Of a stretch of 64,000 nucleotides of DNA, positions 59,064 through 64,000 are shown piece by piece (the first letter of the stretch is position 1; each line of letters opens with the position of its first letter). This DNA comes from Bacteroidia bacterium (lineage in GTDB: Bacteria > Bacteroidota > Bacteroidia > UKL13-3): NCBI GenBank assembly GCA_021740845.1, contig JAIOYZ010000007.1, positions 1 to 64,000 on the forward strand, in the 5' to 3' direction. A program made the position numbers and the translations under genes. A model generated the notes under the pieces. It worked only from the letters and a program-made list of their open reading frames with translations. It searched no databases and was not told the origin of the DNA.

Positions 59064-62000
59064 TTTTTAACCAAAACACATTAAAAAACTGCTTTCTGAA
59101 AACGTTTAAAATCAATTCGCGATTTTTCAATTTTCTTGGATTTTATTGGCTGCTTTTCTTTTTAATTGGTCATATTTCAATTATTTGGGGGCAAAATTCT
59201 AAAAAGGAAAGTCAAAAAAATTGGACTATTTATAATCAAACAAACGGTCTAAATCAAATTTCCTATACAAGTTTTTTTGAAAGCAAAAACAAAACAATTT
59301 GGGCAGCTAGTGACAATGAAATTGCTTGGTTTGATGATTTCAAATGGCATAGTATAAAATTTTATGAGACCTTCAAAGAATTTCCATTAGCAATAAAATT
59401 TAGTGAAAATAAAAGCGGCAGGATTCATGTTGTTTTTAACGACTCCATTTATTTAATTGAAAATAATAATGCAATTAAAGTTCGGGCAGCTAATGGAATA
59501 GGAAAAATTAAGGACTTAAAATATATTGGCAATACTTTATTTTTATTATCAATTTTCCCCAATGACTCATCTCTTTATATAAATATATTAGAGGGGAACA
59601 AAATTAAATTAATTCAAAAACTTGCAATGAAACCTGGCTATCCTTATGGTTTCTATCAGTCCGAAAGATCACTCTTTTTGTATTGTAATAAAACAATAAG
59701 CAAATTAAATTCGAATAATAAATTTGAGGAGCTAAAGGGTATACCAAAAACCTGCCTACATATAAGCTTTATTAACGAAAAAGATGTTAACTCAATAACG
59801 ATTGGACATTATGACGATCCTTATGTTTTTAACATAACAGACATAGATTTACTTTCTAAAACCAAAACAAAAAATTCTACAATCAATTCGGCATTTAGCT
59901 TTAAATCTGGAACATTTAATAAACTAAATCAAGGATACATTTTAAACAATGTGGGACTCATAAATTATATCGATAATGGGTCTAGTACATTGTTGAAACT
60001 ACCATTTGAATTAGGAAATAAAAATACTGTTTATTTAGGCCAAAATGGAGATTTATGGGTAGGCTCTTTTGGAAAAATTTTCAATTATAATACCAGCCAG
60101 GAAATCTGGCATTCTATATACATTGGTGATAAAAAGGAAGACAACTTTGTAAATGCTATGTTTATCGATAAATCTGGTGACTTTTGGACACTTGGATTTA
60201 ACAACATAACCCAATTTAAAAAAGATGGAACTAAAATTCAACTAAGAGAAATAGATGGAAGTCCTTTACTCCGGCTCACTGCTATTAATCAAGACAAGGA
60301 TGGAAAAATATGGGTTGGTTCAGGCGCGGAAAAAAATAGCACTTATTGCTATGATGGAAAAAACTGGAAACGAATTGGAGAAAAGGAGGGTTTTACAAAT
60401 AATTGCGTTCACAAAATTGAAAAAGGACCAAATGGAGAATTATATTTTTTGGTTTTTCTCAATAACAATGGCAACGCAATTGGGGAAGGTTTTTATGTAT
60501 TTAATAATGGAAAATTTACATACCCACCCGTAAACAATTTACTTCCAATTAATAGATTCTATGCAGCTCAAAAAGCAAAAGATGGCACACTCTGGCTTGG
60601 CGGTATTGGGGCATTAATCTCGGTTAAAAATGGAAATTTCAAACTATTTAATGAAGTGGATTCTTTACCAATTGGTAGAATAATAGATTTATATTTAGAT
60701 GCAAATGATTCATTATACATATATTTAAACCCTAAGGGCCTCTGCAAACTTACAGGAGAAACGATTGAAAGCATTAAAGCAACCCAACCTTTGGACGCTA
60801 AAAGGTCTTATGCCAGAATTGGGATTGACGAAAATAAAATAGTATGGCATACTGGAGCAGAAGGTCTTTTTGCCTATACAAATAGTACATTTTATAGTAT
60901 TTCTCCCTCAAGTGGATTAAAAACGCAAACCAACTGGCCAATTCTTATAAAGGATTCCCTTCTATATCTGGGAACTGCAGGCGAAGGAGTTCAGGTTTTT
61001 AATCTAAATATACTTAAACGAGATTTGGTAAAACTAGAAATTGAGCAACCAATTATAAATAATCAAGAAATTACAATACAATGGAATGCCAATTCATACC
61101 ATAAATATTTACCAGACGAATATTTGATTGCTTACAAAATAGATGAAGAAGAATGGAGTGAATGGATTAATCAAAAAACATTCAAAATTGAAAATTTGGA
61201 CTACGGAAAACACACCCTTACTTTAAAAGTAAAAGGGTGTTTTCCCTTAAACAATTACCCAATTGAGAAGATTTCCTTTAAAATAGATTATCCTTATTAT
61301 TTTCAACCGTTTTTCGTTTTTCCATTGTTAATTTTATTAACAGCACTAGCTTATTTGTCTTGGAGATTTATAAATGCAAAGCAACAAAATATTAGACTAT
61401 TAAAATCTAATGAAAAAAGGTTAGCGTCCTACCTTGAGTCAATGCCTTTTCAATCTATGATAGTAGATCAATATGGCAAATGTTACGAAAGCTACCTACC
61501 ATTAGAATATTCTATTAAAAGTAAAACAATATTTGACACCTCAGCAAACTTGCATACATTTATTCCAAATGAAAATTTTAGATTGTATGAAGAACAATTT
61601 TTAAGATGTATTCAACAAAATGAAATAACAATCATGAGGTTTGAAAAGACTTTTGATGAGGAAATAAGGCATTTTGAATTAAGGCTTTCTCCCTATAAGG
61701 GAATTTCCAAAATAACCAAAATTTGCATAGGCGTTTTAATTGATATTAGTGACGAAAAGAAAATCGAAAATGAGTTGCGTTTAGCTAAATCTTTAGCAGA
61801 ACAAGCTAATCAAACCAAAATGAACTTCCTAAGCAATATGAGTCATGAAATTAGAACACCAATGAATGCAATTGTTGGAATTACAGACATTTTATTAAAG
61901 GAAAACCCCACTACAACACAGAAAGAAAATCTAAACATTATTAGGCAATCTTCCGAAAATCTATTACTAATTATCAATGATATTTTAGATTTTTCAAAAA

Positions 62001-62926
62001 TTGATGCTGGAAAAATTGAACTAGAAAAAATAAATTTCAACCTTCACGAATTATTAGATCATTTGGTTTCAATTTTCGAAAAAAAAGCAATCAATGGGGG
62101 ATTAAACTTTAAATATTGTTTGAACCCAATAGTACCAAAATTTATTTTAGGTGACCCTACTCGACTAAATCAAATCTTAATAAACCTATTAGGCAATGCA
62201 ATTAAATTTACTGAAAATGGTTCTGTTATAATGACTGTGGAAAGTGAAATAATAGGAGAAAATAAACACAAAATATCCTTTTCAATTAAGGATTCTGGAA
62301 TTGGTATTGCACCTGAAAATCAAAATAAAATTTTTGAGTTGTTTACTCAAGAAAGCAAAAGGATAGTTAGAAAATTTGGAGGAACCGGGTTGGGATTAAC
62401 CATTACTAAACATTTGGTTGATTTATTCCAAGGCGAAATAAAACTTAAAAGCTCACCAGGAATGGGAAGCAACTTTATAGTAGAAATCCCTTTTGAAATT
62501 GGGAATTTTACAGAAAAAATTGCATTGGAAAACACAAATAGCCACGATATAACAAACACAAAAATTTTAGTGGCTGAAGACAACCTAATTAATCAGAAGG
62601 TGATTAGGATGATATTGGAAAAAATGGGAGTAACAGTTGTAATCGCGAATCATGGAATGGAAGCGATTTCTTTATTAAGGGATAATGATTTTGATTTAAT
62701 CCTAATGGACATTCAAATGCCTATTTTAGATGGAATTGAGACAACCATTAAAATAAGAAAAATGGAGGGAATAAAATCTAAAATACCTATTATTGCTCTG
62801 ACTGCCGATGCCTATCCGGAAATAAGAGAACAATCCCTAAAAGCTGGAATGGATGATTACATTTCTAAGCCCTTTAAAAATGAAATCCTTCGTCAGAAAA
62901 TTAGTCAGCTAATAAATAAAAATTAG
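59060..62926 (+). CDS. Hybrid sensor kinase: two-component-regulator propeller, Y_Y_Y-like domain, TM, PAS-like, HisKA/HATPase, REC
   Basis: Propeller repeats (DGKIWVGSGAEKN, DGTLWLGGIGALISVKNG); FLSNMSHEIRTPMNAIVGITDILL; GDPTRLNQILINLLGNAIKFTENG; FGGTGLGLTITKHLVDLF; REC ILVAEDNLINQKVIRMIL...DLILMDIQMPILDGIETT...DDYISKPFK. TTG start overlapping the upstream TGA. Confidence 0.9.
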   Translation: MIFNQNTLKNCFLKTFKINSRFFNFLGFYWLLFFLIGHISIIWGQNSKKESQKNWTIYNQTNGLNQISYTSFFESKNKTIWAASDNEIAWFDDFKWHSIKFYETFKEFPLAIKFSENKSGRIHVVFNDSIYLIENNNAIKVRAANGIGKIKDLKYIGNTLFLLSIFPNDSSLYINILEGNKIKLIQKLAMKPGYPYGFYQSERSLFLYCNKTISKLNSNNKFEELKGIPKTCLHISFINEKDVNSITIGHYDDPYVFNITDIDLLSKTKTKNSTINSAFSFKSGTFNKLNQGYILNNVGLINYIDNGSSTLLKLPFELGNKNTVYLGQNGDLWVGSFGKIFNYNTSQEIWHSIYIGDKKEDNFVNAMFIDKSGDFWTLGFNNITQFKKDGTKIQLREIDGSPLLRLTAINQDKDGKIWVGSGAEKNSTYCYDGKNWKRIGEKEGFTNNCVHKIEKGPNGELYFLVFLNNNGNAIGEGFYVFNNGKFTYPPVNNLLPINRFYAAQKAKDGTLWLGGIGALISVKNGNFKLFNEVDSLPIGRIIDLYLDANDSLYIYLNPKGLCKLTGETIESIKATQPLDAKRSYARIGIDENKIVWHTGAEGLFAYTNSTFYSISPSSGLKTQTNWPILIKDSLLYLGTAGEGVQVFNLNILKRDLVKLEIEQPIINNQEITIQWNANSYHKYLPDEYLIAYKIDEEEWSEWINQKTFKIENLDYGKHTLTLKVKGCFPLNNYPIEKISFKIDYPYYFQPFFVFPLLILLTALAYLSWRFINAKQQNIRLLKSNEKRLASYLESMPFQSMIVDQYGKCYESYLPLEYSIKSKTIFDTSANLHTFIPNENFRLYEEQFLRCIQQNEITIMRFEKTFDEEIRHFELRLSPYKGISKITKICIGVLIDISDEKKIENELRLAKSLAEQANQTKMNFLSNMSHEIRTPMNAIVGITDILLKENPTTTQKENLNIIRQSSENLLLIINDILDFSKIDAGKIELEKINFNLHELLDHLVSIFEKKAINGGLNFKYCLNPIVPKFILGDPTRLNQILINLLGNAIKFTENGSVIMTVESEIIGENKHKISFSIKDSGIGIAPENQNKIFELFTQESKRIVRKFGGTGLGLTITKHLVDLFQGEIKLKSSPGMGSNFIVEIPFEIGNFTEKIALENTNSHDITNTKILVAEDNLINQKVIRMILEKMGVTVVIANHGMEAISLLRDNDFDLILMDIQMPILDGIETTIKIRKMEGIKSKIPIIALTADAYPEIREQSLKAGMDDYISKPFKNEILRQKISQLINKN

Positions 62927-62936
62927 AAAATCTCCT

Positions 62937-64000
62937 ATGCACAGATTACTAAAAAGGCAAATAAAAAAGTTGTTTGGAGAAATTGTTCCCCAGGTTGCCG
63001 AAATTTCCCCATTATTAAATTTGGTTGATGAAAGTTATTATCAATTTCAGGAAGATTATAATAAATTAGAGAGAATTCTTGAATTAAGTTCTAAAGAATC
63101 ATTCAAAGAATTAAGCAATTTCAAAAACGCAATTGATACCGCATCCCTTGTTTCTTTAACGGATGCAAAGGCCACAATAATTATGGCCAACGAAAACTTT
63201 TGCAAAATATCTGGCTTTTCATTAGGAGAGTTAGTTGGGCAAAACCATAATATTATTAATAGCGAATACCACCCAAAATCATTTTGGAAAGAAGTATGGC
63301 AAACAATTGGATCTGGAAATATTTGGCAAGGTGAAATTTGTAACAAAACAAAAAGTGGTGAATTGTATTGGGTAGATTCAACCATTATTCCCTTTTTAGA
63401 TGATTTGGGTAAGCCATATCAATACCTTTCTATAAGGTTTGATATTACAAACCGCAAAAAAATTGAGGAGGAAATAAAAACACTAGCATTGGTTGCTCAA
63501 AAAACCCAAAATGCAGTAATTATAACAGATACCGCTGGTGTTGCAATTTGGGCAAATGAAGGTTTTGAGAGAATTACAGAATATTCGGTAAGCGATTTAA
63601 TAGGTAAAAAACCTGGTCAACTTTTACAAGGAAAAAATACTGACCCAGAAACTAAAGCACAAATTTCAATGGCTCTCAGGGAAGGCAAACCCTTTAGTGG
63701 GGAAATCTTAAACTATAGCAAAACAAAAAGACCCTATTGGATTTCATTATCTATTACCCCAATGATGGATAATGATAAACACATGGGATTTATTGCTATT
63801 GAAGGGGATATTTCGGAGAGGAAAAAAATTGAGTTTAAATTAAGAGAAAACGAAAAATTATTAAAGGCGATCAATGATGCTTCTGCCGAATTATTAGCTA
63901 ATACCAATTTTGAGAATTCGGTAAGTAAAGCAATAGAAATAATAGGAAAAGCATTCAAAGTAAATCGAGTTCATATATTTAAAAACAATTCTGATTTAAA
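62937..64000 (+). CDS. PAS-domain sensor protein, partial (C-terminus off window)
   Basis: Not in the ORF track. Manual translation MHRLLKRQIKKLFGEIVPQVAEISPLLNLVDESYYQFQEDYNKLERILELSSKES... then two PAS+PAC blocks (TDAKATIIMANENFCKISGFSLGELVGQNHNIINSEYHPKSFW...; TDTAGVAIWANEGFERITEYSVSDLIGKKPGQLLQGKNTDPETK...) and a GAF-like start. Confidence 0.88.
   Translation, partial: MHRLLKRQIKKLFGEIVPQVAEISPLLNLVDESYYQFQEDYNKLERILELSSKESFKELSNFKNAIDTASLVSLTDAKATIIMANENFCKISGFSLGELVGQNHNIINSEYHPKSFWKEVWQTIGSGNIWQGEICNKTKSGELYWVDSTIIPFLDDLGKPYQYLSIRFDITNRKKIEEEIKTLALVAQKTQNAVIITDTAGVAIWANEGFERITEYSVSDLIGKKPGQLLQGKNTDPETKAQISMALREGKPFSGEILNYSKTKRPYWISLSITPMMDNDKHMGFIAIEGDISERKKIEFKLRENEKLLKAINDASAELLANTNFENSVSKAIEIIGKAFKVNRVHIFKNNSDL

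Overview
AT-rich chromosomal window from a Bacteroidetes-type bacterium. Support: T9SS C-terminal sorting domains, a TonB-dependent receptor, DUF2851/DUF4292/DUF4286/DUF5723 families, and TTTG-N19-TAnnTTTG-like promoters. Most of it is housekeeping: uvrA, hflX, rpoN, dut, panD, ispH, a menE-like ligase, envC-like and comF-like genes, and rfaE2. I saw no rRNA, tRNA, CRISPR array, transposase or prophage. Two large genes run off the window edges and are missing from the ORF track. One is a minus-strand giant secreted beta-helix/GEVED protein (1-4939). The other is a plus-strand PAS-domain sensor (62937-64000). The accessory items most worth a second look are: (i) a GT2-fold protein with no recognisable catalytic motifs, flanked by two small membrane proteins that look paralogous (37795-39444); (ii) a Fic-like protein whose HPFxxGNGRxxR motif is lost, fused to a winged-helix domain (24901-26067); (iii) a degenerate GT2 + GT-C + TPR fusion in a glycosylation cluster (21778-24711); (iv) two distantly similar HmuY-like proteins, one T9SS-sorted and one lipoprotein, flanking a TonB receptor (48509-53939); (v) a FIST / propeller hybrid kinase / PAS sensor cluster (57918-64000); (vi) an apparently over-represented 10-mer GGTTCAAACC used in different reading frames. 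All family calls are from reading translated sequence by eye. No database search was run.
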